Shown: piece by piece, positions 42,559 to 51,357 of the stretch | Layout of the letters: each line of letters begins with the position of its first letter | Position numbering within the stretch: position 1 is the stretch's first letter | From: JBMOOG01 sp049324535 | GTDB lineage: Bacteria; Pseudomonadota; Alphaproteobacteria; Rhodobacterales; Rhodobacteraceae | NCBI GenBank assembly: GCA_049324535.1 | Contig: JBMOOG010000017.1 | Coordinates: 22,876-86,875 of the forward strand | Direction of reading: 5' to 3' | DNA: 64,000 nucleotides | Notes under the pieces: model-generated | Seen by the model: the letters and a program-made list of their open reading frames with translations, nothing else | Told to the model about the DNA's origin: nothing | The model's database searches: none | Translations under genes and position numbers: made by a program

Positions 42559-44187
42559 TCAGGTCACAACATCCGGGCCCGCCCGCCCGCTCGCCGCCCG
42601 GATGCCCGCAAGCGCCTCGGCGGCCGCGATCAGCGGCGCCAGCGCTGCCTGCACGTCGTCCTCCAGCCCCTCCGGTCCCGGCACGTAGCGTTCGAGATAG
42701 AGCCGGAGCGTCGCGCCCTCGGTCCCCGTCCCCGAGATCCGCAGGACGAAGCGCGAGCCCCCCTCGAACACCACCCGCAGGCCCTGCCGCTGCGACACCG
42801 ACCCGTCGACGGGATCCTCGTAGGCAAAGTCGTCGGCCGCGCTGACCGTCAGCCCGGCCACCCGCGTCCCCGGCAGGGATCCCAGCCGGTCGCGCAGACC
42901 CTGCATGATCGCCTCGCCCGTGGCCGAGGGCAGCGCCTCGTAGTCGTGGCGCGAATAGTAGTTGCGGCCGAACTTCGCCCAGTGGTCGGCCAGGATCTCG
43001 GCCACGCTCGCCTTCCGCACGGCCAGGATGTTCAGCCACATCAGCACCGCCCAGAGCCCGTCCTTCTCGCGGACATGGTCCGATCCGGTGCCGAAGCTTT
43101 CCTCGCCGCAGACCGTCGCCCGGCCGGCGTCGAGCAGGTTGCCGAAGAACTTCCAGCCCGTGGGCGTCTCGTAATGGCCGATCCCCATCGCCTCGGCCAC
43201 CCGGTCGGCGGCGGCCGAGGTCGGCATCGACCGCGCCACCCCCTTCAGCCCCGCCGCATAGCCCGGCGCCAGATGGGCGTTGGCCGCGATGACCGCCAGA
43301 CTGTCGGACGGGCTGACGTAAAGGCCGCGGCCGACGATCATGTTGCGGTCGCCGTCCCCGTCCGAGGCGGCGCCGAAGTCCGGGGCGCCCGGCCCCATCA
43401 TCTCGGCCATCAGCACATGCGCCCAGGTCGGGTTCGGATCGGGATGCAGGCCGCCGAAGTCGGGCAGAGGCACCCCGTTCACGACCGTGCCCGGCGCGGC
43501 GCCCAGACGGCGCTCGAGGATCTCGATGGCGTAGGGGCCGGTCACCGCGTTCATCGCGTCGAAGCGCATCCGGAACCCGCCCGCGATCATCGCCCGGATC
43601 GCAGCAAAGTCGAAGAGCGTCTCCATGAGCGCGGCATAGTCGGCCACCGGATCGACCACGCTGACCCGCATCGCACCAAGGTGGCGTTCGCCGGGGGCCG
43701 AGAGGTCCACGTCCGGCGCGGTCAGGATGCGGTATTCGGTGATCTCGCGGGTCCGGGCGTAGATCGCCTCGGTCACCGCCTCCGGCGCGGGGCCGCCGTT
43801 CGGGGTGTTGAACTTGACCCCGAAATCCGCGTCCGGTCCGCCGGGGTTGTGGCTGGCCGACAGGATGAGGCCACCGTCGGTGCGGTTGAGCCGGATCAGG
43901 TGCGAGGCCGCCGGCGTGGAGAGGAGCGCCCCCACGCCGACGATCACCCGCGCGGCCCCGTTCGCGGCCGCCATGCGCAGGATCACCTGCGCCGCGCGGT
44001 CGTTGAAATAGCGCCCGTCGCCGCCCAGCACGAAGGTCTTGCCCGCGGCGCCGCCGATCGCGTCGAAGGTCGCCTGCACGAAGTTCTCGAGATAGTGGGG
44101 CCCCATGAACACCGGGGTCTTCTTGCGCAGCCCCGACGTGCCGGGCCGCTGTCCCGCGATCGGCGCCGTGGTCCTCGTGTCGCTCAT
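42559..44187 (-). CDS. pgm: alpha-D-glucose phosphate-specific phosphoglucomutase
   Basis: A 542-residue enzyme that interconverts glucose 1-phosphate and glucose 6-phosphate. It has the phospho-serine loop GGLILSASHNPGG, the metal loop DGDGDRN and the sugar-binding GEESFGTGSDHVREKDGLWA. These belong to the eukaryote-like Pgm1 group. Start ATG 44187 overlaps glgX. It links the glycogen operon to central metabolism. Confidence 0.95.
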   Translation of the reverse strand: MSDTRTTAPIAGQRPGTSGLRKKTPVFMGPHYLENFVQATFDAIGGAAGKTFVLGGDGRYFNDRAAQVILRMAAANGAARVIVGVGALLSTPAASHLIRLNRTDGGLILSASHNPGGPDADFGVKFNTPNGGPAPEAVTEAIYARTREITEYRILTAPDVDLSAPGERHLGAMRVSVVDPVADYAALMETLFDFAAIRAMIAGGFRMRFDAMNAVTGPYAIEILERRLGAAPGTVVNGVPLPDFGGLHPDPNPTWAHVLMAEMMGPGAPDFGAASDGDGDRNMIVGRGLYVSPSDSLAVIAANAHLAPGYAAGLKGVARSMPTSAAADRVAEAMGIGHYETPTGWKFFGNLLDAGRATVCGEESFGTGSDHVREKDGLWAVLMWLNILAVRKASVAEILADHWAKFGRNYYSRHDYEALPSATGEAIMQGLRDRLGSLPGTRVAGLTVSAADDFAYEDPVDGSVSQRQGLRVVFEGGSRFVLRISGTGTEGATLRLYLERYVPGPEGLEDDVQAALAPLIAAAEALAGIRAASGRAGPDVVT

Positions 44188-46271
44188 GCCGTCCTCCCCG
44201 CCTGATTGGCCCGGATGGCCAGCGCGACCGAACGCGCCGCGACCCGGACCGTCGCCCCCACCGCATCGTGATGCACGTCGTCGCCCGCGCTGTCCAGCAC
44301 CAGGCGCCAGCCCCCGCCCTCGGGCAGCGTGACCTCGCAGTCGGCGCCGGCGTTCAGCACAAGGAACGCCTCCTCGCCGCCGCATTCGCCCTCCGGCCCC
44401 TCGGCCGCGCCCCGGATCTCGGCGCAGAGCGTGCGCCAGTCGGGGTTCGCCCAGTCCTCGGGCGTGGGCGTCCGGCCGTCCGGCTTGCGCCAGACCATGT
44501 CGGACAGCCCGTCGCGCGCGCGGATCTGCGAATGCAGGAACCGCCGCTGGCGCAGCACCGGATGCCGGTGGCGCAGCGCGATCAGCCGCGCGACATAGCG
44601 CAGGAAGTCCTCGTCCGCCCCCGCCCAGTCGATCCAGCCCGTCGCGTTGTCCTGGGCATAGGCGTTGTTGTTGCCGCCCTGCGAATTACCAAGCTCGTCG
44701 CCGGCCAGAAGCATCGGGGTGCCCTGCGCCAGCAGCAGCGTCGCCATCAGCGCCCGCCGCGTCCGGTCGCGCGCCGCGCGCACCGCCGGATCGTCGGTCG
44801 CGCCCTCGACCCCGTGATTGGCGCTGAAGTTCTCGCCATGCCCGTCGCGGTTGCCCTCGCCGTTGGCCTCGTTGTGGCGCGTCTCGAAGGACACGAGGTC
44901 GCTCAGCGTGAAGCCGTCATGGGCGGTCACGAAATTGACCGACGAGGTCGCCGCCCGCCCGTCCCGGTCGAAACGCTCGGCCGAGCCCAGAAGCCGCCCG
45001 GCCAGATCCGCCGTCATCCCCGGATCCCCGCGCCAGAACCGCCGCACCCCGTCGCGGAACCGGTCGTTCCATTCGAGGAAGGGGTGCGGGAATTCGCCCA
45101 GCCGGTAGCCGCCCGGCCCGAGATCCCAGGGCTCGGCGATGAGCTTCACGCCCCGCAGCACCGGATCCTGCCGCAGCGCGTCAAGGAATCCCGCACCCGG
45201 ATCGAACCCCGACCATTCGCGGGCCAGCGTGGTGGCCAGATCGAAGCGGAAGCCGTCCACATGCGCCTCGCGCACCCAGTGGCGCAGGCTGTCCATCACC
45301 ATGCGCAGGACCATCGGATGCGCGAGATTGAGCGTGTTGCCGGTGCCGGTCTCGTTCAAGTAGCGGCGCGGATCGGGCGCGAGCCGGTAGTAGGACCGGT
45401 TGTCGAGCCCGCGGAACGCCAGCGTCGGGCCGAACTCGTCGCCCTCGCCGGTGTGGTTGTAGACGACGTCGAGGATGACCTCGATCCCGGCCCCGTGCAG
45501 TGCCTGCACCATCGCGCGCACCTCGTCCATCCCGTTGCCCGCGCCGTAGCGCGGCTCGGGCGCGAAGAAGCCCATGCTCTGGTAGCCCCAGTAGTTGGTC
45601 AGGCCGCGCGCGGTCAGGAACCGGTCGTCGATGAAGGCCTGGATCGGCAGGAGCTCGACCGCGGTCACGCCAAGACGCACCAGATGCTCGAGGATCGGCG
45701 CCGAGGCCATGCCAAGATAGGTGCCGCGCAGGTGATCGGGCACCTGCGGGTGGCGCATGGTCAGGCCGCGCAGATGCGCCTCGTAGATCACCGTCTCGCG
45801 CAGCGGCCGCGCGGGTGGCCGGTCGCCCCGCCAGTCGAACTCCGAGGGCGGCTCGACCAGGCATTTCGGCACCGCTCCCGCGCTGTCGCGCCCGTCCTGG
45901 GTCAGGTCCGCGCCGGGCGCCCCGATCCGGTAGCCCATCATCGCCTCGGCCACGTGAAGCCGCCGCTCGATCCGCCGCGCATAGGGGTCGAGAAGCAGCT
46001 TGGCCGGATTGAACCGCAGCCCGCGCGCCGGATCGAACGGCCCATGCGCACGCAGACCGTAGCGCGCCCAGGGCTTGAGGCCGGGCACGAAGCCCGACCA
46101 GACGTCGCCGTCGCGCTCGGGCAGCGCGAGACGCGCGACCTCGGCCTCTCCCTCGAACAGGCAGACCTCCACACGGTCGGCCTCGGACGAGAACACCGCG
46201 AAGTTCACCCCCTCGGGCGTCACGGTCGCGCCAAGGTCCGCGGGATTGCCCGCCTCGATGCCGAATGCCAT
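44184..46271 (-). CDS. glgX: glycogen debranching enzyme GlgX
   Basis: A 695-residue GH13 debranching enzyme. An N-terminal CBM48 module (GVNFAVFSSEADRVEVCLF) precedes the catalytic barrel with DVVYNHTGEGDE, GFRFDLATTLARE (nucleophile), LIAEPWDLGPGGY (acid) and FVTAHDGFTLSDLVS. It hydrolyses alpha-1,6 branches of phosphorylase-limit glycogen. It starts three bases after glgA ends. Confidence 0.95.
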   Translation of the reverse strand: MAFGIEAGNPADLGATVTPEGVNFAVFSSEADRVEVCLFEGEAEVARLALPERDGDVWSGFVPGLKPWARYGLRAHGPFDPARGLRFNPAKLLLDPYARRIERRLHVAEAMMGYRIGAPGADLTQDGRDSAGAVPKCLVEPPSEFDWRGDRPPARPLRETVIYEAHLRGLTMRHPQVPDHLRGTYLGMASAPILEHLVRLGVTAVELLPIQAFIDDRFLTARGLTNYWGYQSMGFFAPEPRYGAGNGMDEVRAMVQALHGAGIEVILDVVYNHTGEGDEFGPTLAFRGLDNRSYYRLAPDPRRYLNETGTGNTLNLAHPMVLRMVMDSLRHWVREAHVDGFRFDLATTLAREWSGFDPGAGFLDALRQDPVLRGVKLIAEPWDLGPGGYRLGEFPHPFLEWNDRFRDGVRRFWRGDPGMTADLAGRLLGSAERFDRDGRAATSSVNFVTAHDGFTLSDLVSFETRHNEANGEGNRDGHGENFSANHGVEGATDDPAVRAARDRTRRALMATLLLAQGTPMLLAGDELGNSQGGNNNAYAQDNATGWIDWAGADEDFLRYVARLIALRHRHPVLRQRRFLHSQIRARDGLSDMVWRKPDGRTPTPEDWANPDWRTLCAEIRGAAEGPEGECGGEEAFLVLNAGADCEVTLPEGGGWRLVLDSAGDDVHHDAVGATVRVAARSVALAIRANQAGRTA

Positions 46272-46274
46272 CCG

Positions 46275-47702
46275 CTACCCCAGAAGCCGCCGGTAGAGGG
46301 CCGCGTATTCGGCGGCCGCACGCTCCCAGCCCACATCGGCCTTCATGGCCCGGCGCATCATCGCCGTCCAGATCCCCCGGTCGGCAAAGGCCGTCAGCAT
46401 CCGCCGCAGCGCCTGTCCGAGCCCCAGCGCATCGACCGGATGGAAGACGAAGCCCGTGGCCACGTCGCGGGTCGCCGGACCAAGCCCGATCACAGTGTCG
46501 TTGAGCCCGCCGGTGGCCGCGACGACCGGGATCGTGCCGTAGCGCAGCCCGTACATCTGCGTCAGCCCGCAGGGCTCGAAGCGCGACGGCACCAGCACCG
46601 CATCGCCCCCGGCGAACATCCGGTGCGCCAGCGCCTCGTCATAGCCGATGCGCACCCCGACCCGGTCGGGATGGGCCTCGGCCGCCGCGCGCGCCGCCGC
46701 CTCGAGCGCCGCGTCTCCCGATCCGAGCAGCACAAGCCCGCCGCCCGCCTCGAGAAGCACGGGCAGCGCGGCCAGAATGAGGTCGATCCCCTTCTGGTCG
46801 GTCAGGCGGCTCACGACGATCGCAAGCGGCCCGGCCACCGCGCCCAGACCGAACTCGGCCAGAAGCGCGTCGCGGTTGGCGGCCTTGCCCTTGAGGTTGC
46901 GCGCCGAGAACGGGGTGATCCCCGAGGCCGCCGCGGGATCCCAGAGCGCGGTGTCGACGCCGTTCAGGATCCCCGACAGGACCGCCTGCCGCTCGCGCAT
47001 CACCCCTTCCAGCCCCATGCCGAACTCGGGGCGCATCAGCTCTTCGGCGTAGGTCGGGCTCACGGTGGTCAGCGCATCGGCGGTGACCAGACCCGCCTTG
47101 AGCGCCGAGATGTTGCCCCAGTACTCAAAACCGTGGCTCTGGAAGCCGTCGCCGGGCAGCCGCAGCTCCTCGGCCAGCGCGGCGGGCGCGATGCCCTGGA
47201 AGGCGATGTTGTGGACGGTCAGCACCGTCGGCACCGGGATCGCGTTGTAGCGGATGTAGGCGGGCGCGAGGCCGCCCTGCCAGTCGTGGGCGTGCACGAC
47301 CCTGGGACGCCATCCCTCGGAGGTGCCCGCGCGCGCGATCTCGGCCGCGGCCCAGCACAGCGCGGCGAAGCGCTGCGGGTTGTCGGGATGGTCGCGCCCG
47401 TCGTGGGCGTAGGGCCCGCCCGGCCGCTCGTAGAGATGCGGCGCATCGAGAAGCAGCAGGTCGAGCCCCCCGGCCCGGCCCGCCAGCACCCGCCCCGGCC
47501 CGCCGAAGAGGTCCGGGCTCGACCAGACCTCGCGCCGGTGGGACAGGCGCTCGGCCAGATGCGGATAGGCCGGCATCAGCGTGCGCATCGCCCAGCCCTG
47601 CCCGGCCAGCGCGGCCGGCAGCGCGCCGGCGACATCGGCCAGACCGCCGGTCTTGATCATGGGCACGGCCTCCGAAGCGACCGACAGCACCGTTCCGCTC
47701 AC
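46275..47702 (-). CDS. glgA: glycogen synthase (ADP-glucose)
   Basis: A 475-residue GT5 glycosyltransferase. It transfers glucose from ADP-glucose to the non-reducing end of glycogen. The ADP-glucose loop KTGGLADVAGALP is at the N-terminus, with HAHDWQGGLAPAYIR and TVHNIAFQG. The C-terminal SRFEPCGLTQMYGLRYGTIPV follows. The start is GTG 47702, whose Shine-Dalgarno (AAGGAGAG) is contributed by the tail of the repeat in the upstream gap. Confidence 0.96.
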   Translation of the reverse strand: MSGTVLSVASEAVPMIKTGGLADVAGALPAALAGQGWAMRTLMPAYPHLAERLSHRREVWSSPDLFGGPGRVLAGRAGGLDLLLLDAPHLYERPGGPYAHDGRDHPDNPQRFAALCWAAAEIARAGTSEGWRPRVVHAHDWQGGLAPAYIRYNAIPVPTVLTVHNIAFQGIAPAALAEELRLPGDGFQSHGFEYWGNISALKAGLVTADALTTVSPTYAEELMRPEFGMGLEGVMRERQAVLSGILNGVDTALWDPAAASGITPFSARNLKGKAANRDALLAEFGLGAVAGPLAIVVSRLTDQKGIDLILAALPVLLEAGGGLVLLGSGDAALEAAARAAAEAHPDRVGVRIGYDEALAHRMFAGGDAVLVPSRFEPCGLTQMYGLRYGTIPVVAATGGLNDTVIGLGPATRDVATGFVFHPVDALGLGQALRRMLTAFADRGIWTAMMRRAMKADVGWERAAAEYAALYRRLLG

Positions 47703-47713
47703 CGCAGGCTCTC

Positions 47714-47822
47714 CTTCTTCTTCGCACCAATACCCTCGGAGGGCGGGGCGCCCCGCGCGCCCCGGCGGGGGGCGGAAGGCCCCCCGGCCCTCCCCCGGGC
47801 CCCCTGTCCAAAACGCGCGGGC
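47714..47822 (-). repeat. dispersed repeat between glgC and glgA
   Basis: The gap between glgC and glgA is almost entirely GC-rich hairpin sequence on the minus strand. It ends in CCTCCGAGGGTATTGGTGC then GAAGAAGAAGG. The 22-base core (47714-47735) matches the copy inside the E2 gene at 19 positions. Its purine tail provides the glgA ribosome binding site. Confidence 0.6.
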
Positions 47823-47823
47823 G

Positions 47824-49095
47824 CTAGCCCAGTTCCACCGCGCGCCGGTCGAGCATGTCCTGGGTGATCAGAACCACCCCCGCATCGGTGCGGCGGAACC
47901 AGCGGGCGTCCTCCTCGGGATCCTCGCCCACCACCAGCCCCTCGGGGATGATGACGCCGCGGTCGATCACGCAGTTCTTCAGCCGCGCCTTACGGTTGAC
48001 GGTCACGTAGGGCAGCACCACCGCGTATTCGAGCGCCGAGTAGGAATGCGACCGCACCCCGGTGAACAGGAGCGAGTTGCGCACCTCGGACCCCGACACG
48101 ATGCAGTCGCCCGACACCAGCGAACTGACCGCCGATCCGCGCCGGCCGTCTTCGTCATGGATGAACTTCGCCGGCGGTACGATCTCCGCATAGGTCCAGA
48201 TCGGCCAGGCGTTGTCGTAGAGGTCGAGCTTGGGAACGAAGTCGGTCAGGTCGATGTTGGCCTGCCAGAAGGCGTCGATGGTGCCGACGTCGCGCCAGTA
48301 GGGCTCTTCTTCCAGCCCCGAGGTCACGCAGCTTTCGGCAAAGCGGTGCGCCATCGCCTTGCCGTTCTTCACGATCGCCGGGATCAGGTCGTTGCCGAAA
48401 TCGTGGCTCGAATTCGGGTCGGCCGCGTCGCGGATCAGGAGGTCGCGCAGGAAGGCCCAGTCGAAGACATAGATGCCCATCGAGGCCAGCGCATGGGCCG
48501 GATCGCCCGGAATGTGCGGCGGCTGCTTGGGCTTTTCCAGAAAGGCGGTGATCCGGCCCGTCCGGTCCACGTCCATGACGCCAAACGCCGTCGCCTCGGC
48601 CAGGGGCACGGTCAGGCAGCCGATGGTGACGTCGGCGCCGGTCTCGACGTGCTGGCGCAGCATCACCTCGTAGTCCATCTTGTAGATGTGGTCGCCCGCC
48701 AGGATGATGACGTATCTGACGCCGTAGCTGTCCACGATGTCGATGTTCTGCGTGACCGCATCGGCCGTGCCCAGATACCACTTCGTCTCGTCCACCCGCT
48801 GGCTGGCCGGCAGGATGTCGAGGTATTCGTTGCGCTCGGCGCGGAAGAAGCCCCAGCCCCGCTGCATGTGGCGGATCAGGCTGTGCGCCTTGTACTGGGT
48901 GGCGATCGCCATCTTGCGGATGCCCGAGTTCAGCGCGTTCGACAGGGCGAAGTCGATGATGCGGGTCTTGCCGCCGAAGTAGACCGCGGGCTTGGCCCGC
49001 CGGTCGGTCAGCTCCTTGAGTCGCGACCCCCGCCCGCCGGCCAGAACGAAGGCCATGGCCTGACTGGCCAGCCGCTGGTTAGCCTTGGGTTTCAT
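47824..49095 (-). CDS. glgC: glucose-1-phosphate adenylyltransferase
   Basis: A 423-residue ADP-glucose pyrophosphorylase, the committed and allosterically controlled step of glycogen synthesis. The N-terminal signature AFVLAGGRGSRLKELTDRRAKPA includes the activator-site region. GTADAVTQN, ILAGDHIYKMDY and the catalytic ALASMGIYVF and YWRDVGTIDAFW blocks are all present, followed by the left-handed beta-helix. ATG 49095 (MKPKANQRL) is preferred because GGGGGAGAA precedes it. It overlaps the end of glgB by 17 bases. Confidence 0.96.
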   Translation of the reverse strand: MKPKANQRLASQAMAFVLAGGRGSRLKELTDRRAKPAVYFGGKTRIIDFALSNALNSGIRKMAIATQYKAHSLIRHMQRGWGFFRAERNEYLDILPASQRVDETKWYLGTADAVTQNIDIVDSYGVRYVIILAGDHIYKMDYEVMLRQHVETGADVTIGCLTVPLAEATAFGVMDVDRTGRITAFLEKPKQPPHIPGDPAHALASMGIYVFDWAFLRDLLIRDAADPNSSHDFGNDLIPAIVKNGKAMAHRFAESCVTSGLEEEPYWRDVGTIDAFWQANIDLTDFVPKLDLYDNAWPIWTYAEIVPPAKFIHDEDGRRGSAVSSLVSGDCIVSGSEVRNSLLFTGVRSHSYSALEYAVVLPYVTVNRKARLKNCVIDRGVIIPEGLVVGEDPEEDARWFRRTDAGVVLITQDMLDRRAVELG

Positions 49096-51343
49096 GTGGT
49101 TCTCCCCCCTGTCGTCCATCCGCCTTGCGGAACACCAGCACCGACAGCGGCGGCAGGACCACCAGCGCCGACTGCGCCTGCCCGTGCCAGCCCCTGTCCT
49201 CGGTCCGCACCCCGCCGAGATTGCCGCGATTGCCGCCGCCGTAGACCCCGGCGTCGGTGTTCATCACCTCGTCCCACTGCCCCGGCGAGGGCAGGCCCAG
49301 CCGGTAGTCGTGCCGTTCGACCGGCGTGAAGTTGGCCACGACGACGAGCTCGGGGTCGTCCGGTCCGCCGCGGCGCACCCAGGCCAGCACCGACCGGTCG
49401 GCATCGTCGGCCTCGAGCCACTGGAAGCCCTGCGGGCGCGTGTCATGCCGGTAAAGCGCCGGGTTGGTGCGCAGCAGATGGTTGAGGTCGCGCACGCAGA
49501 GCTGCACGCCCCGGTGCTGCGGATCGCCCTCGAGATGCCAGTGCAGCGCCTCGTCGTGGTTCCATTCCGGCCCCTGCGCGAAGTCCTGCCCCATGAACAG
49601 CAGCTTCTTGCCCGGCATCGTCCACATGAAGGCGTAGTAGGCGCGCAGGTTGGCGAACTTCTCCCAGGCGTCGCCGGGCATCTTGCCCAGCATCGACCCT
49701 TTGCCGTGCACCACCTCGTCGTGGCTGATCGGCAGGATGAAGTTCTCCGACCAGGCGTACATCAGCGCGAAGGTCATCTGGTTGTGATGCCAGCGCCGGT
49801 GCACCGGCTCGCGCCGGATGTAGTCCAGCGTGTCGTTCATCCAGCCCATGTTCCACTTGAAGCCGAAGCCCAGCCCGCCTTCGTGCGCGGGCTTCGACAC
49901 GCCGGGAAACGAGGTCGATTCCTCGGCCACAGTCAGGATCCCCTGCGCCGCCCCGTAGGCCGCCCGGTTCATCTCGCGCAGGAAGGCGATCGCCTCGAGG
50001 TTTTCGCGCCCGCCGTACTGGTTCGGCACCCACTGGCCCTCGGCCCGCGAATAGTCGCGGTAGAGCATCGAGGCCACCGCATCGACCCGGAGCCCGTCGA
50101 GATGGTATTCCTCGAGCCAGTAGAGCGCGTTGGCGACCAGATAGTTCGCCACCTCGCGCCGGCCGTAGTTGTAGATCAGCGTGTTCCAGTCCTGATGGAA
50201 CCCTTCCTTCGGGTCGGCGTGTTCGTAAAGCGCGGTGCCGTCGAACCGGCCGAGCCCGTGCGGATCGGTCGGGAAATGCCCCGGCACCCAGTCGAGGATG
50301 ACGCCGAGGCCGGCCCGGTGCGCCGCATCGACGAAGGCCGCGAACTCCTCGGGGCGCCCGTGGCGGATGGTGGGCGCATAGAGCCCGATCGGCTGATAGC
50401 CCCAGGAACCGTCGAAGGGATACTCGCTGACCGGCATCAGCTCGATGTGGGTGTAGCCCATCCAGGCGGCGTAGCCGACCAGCTCCTCGGCGAGCTCGGC
50501 ATAGGACAGCGGACGCCGGCCGCCGTCGGCCTTGCGCCAGGATCCCAGATGCACCTCGTAGATCGCCATCGGCGCATCGACCGAGTTGTGCGCGCCCCGG
50601 CCCGCCATCCAGTCGCCGTCCTGCCAGTCGTGAAGCCCGAGCCGGCGCACCACCGATCCGGTCGCGGGCGGATGCTCGGCCCCGAAGCCCACCGGATCGG
50701 CCTTGAGCGGCAGAAGCTGCCCGTCGCGCCCGACAATCTCGTATTTGTAGGTTGTGCCCGAGCCGACGCCGGGCAGGAAGATCTCCCAGACGCCGGTCGA
50801 TCCACGCCGGCGCATGACCGCGCGCCGCCCGTCCCAGAGGTTGAAGTCGCCCACCACCGAGACGCGCCGCGCCTCCGGCGCCCAGACCGCGAAATGCGTG
50901 CCCATGACCCCTTCGTGCAGGAGCACATGCGCGCCAAGCGCCTCCCAGAGCCGGTGGTGGCGTCCCTCGCCGATCAGGTATTCGTCGATCGCGCCCAGAA
51001 CCGGGCCGAAGCGGTAGGGATCGTCGAACTCCCAGGTGCTGCCGTCCGCGGCGCGGGCGCGCAGCCGGTAGTCGCGCCCGGCATGGGCCACCTCGAAAAG
51101 CCCCTCGACGCGCGCATCCGCCGCCATGGCGACCGGTTCGGGCGCCGCGCCCCCCGGCTCCGCCGCGGGCAGGAGCCACAGCGCGACCGCGCCGGGAAGG
51201 AAGACACGCACCACGCCCTGCTGCGGGCCGAGAACGGCGAAGATGTCGCCGTGAAGGCCCGCGGAAATCGCCGCGACCGTGCCGTCGTCAAGCCGGGCGA
51301 TGGCCTCGGCCGCACCTTTGGTCGTCTTTCCTCCGCGTGCCAT
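49079..51343 (-). CDS. glgB: 1,4-alpha-glucan branching enzyme
   Basis: A 754-residue GH13 branching enzyme. Two N-terminal CBM48-like modules (about 1-225) precede the catalytic barrel with DWVPGHFPTD, DGLRVDAVASMLYRDY (nucleophile), TVAEESTSFPG (acid) and LPISHDEVVHGKGSM. It cleaves alpha-1,4 chains and makes alpha-1,6 branches. Full length with the long N-terminus, as in E. coli GlgB. It starts 14 bases after glgP ends. Confidence 0.96.
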   Translation of the reverse strand: MARGGKTTKGAAEAIARLDDGTVAAISAGLHGDIFAVLGPQQGVVRVFLPGAVALWLLPAAEPGGAAPEPVAMAADARVEGLFEVAHAGRDYRLRARAADGSTWEFDDPYRFGPVLGAIDEYLIGEGRHHRLWEALGAHVLLHEGVMGTHFAVWAPEARRVSVVGDFNLWDGRRAVMRRRGSTGVWEIFLPGVGSGTTYKYEIVGRDGQLLPLKADPVGFGAEHPPATGSVVRRLGLHDWQDGDWMAGRGAHNSVDAPMAIYEVHLGSWRKADGGRRPLSYAELAEELVGYAAWMGYTHIELMPVSEYPFDGSWGYQPIGLYAPTIRHGRPEEFAAFVDAAHRAGLGVILDWVPGHFPTDPHGLGRFDGTALYEHADPKEGFHQDWNTLIYNYGRREVANYLVANALYWLEEYHLDGLRVDAVASMLYRDYSRAEGQWVPNQYGGRENLEAIAFLREMNRAAYGAAQGILTVAEESTSFPGVSKPAHEGGLGFGFKWNMGWMNDTLDYIRREPVHRRWHHNQMTFALMYAWSENFILPISHDEVVHGKGSMLGKMPGDAWEKFANLRAYYAFMWTMPGKKLLFMGQDFAQGPEWNHDEALHWHLEGDPQHRGVQLCVRDLNHLLRTNPALYRHDTRPQGFQWLEADDADRSVLAWVRRGGPDDPELVVVANFTPVERHDYRLGLPSPGQWDEVMNTDAGVYGGGNRGNLGGVRTEDRGWHGQAQSALVVLPPLSVLVFRKADGRQGGEPHETQG

Positions 51344-51357
51344 GCCTGCCCCCCTCC

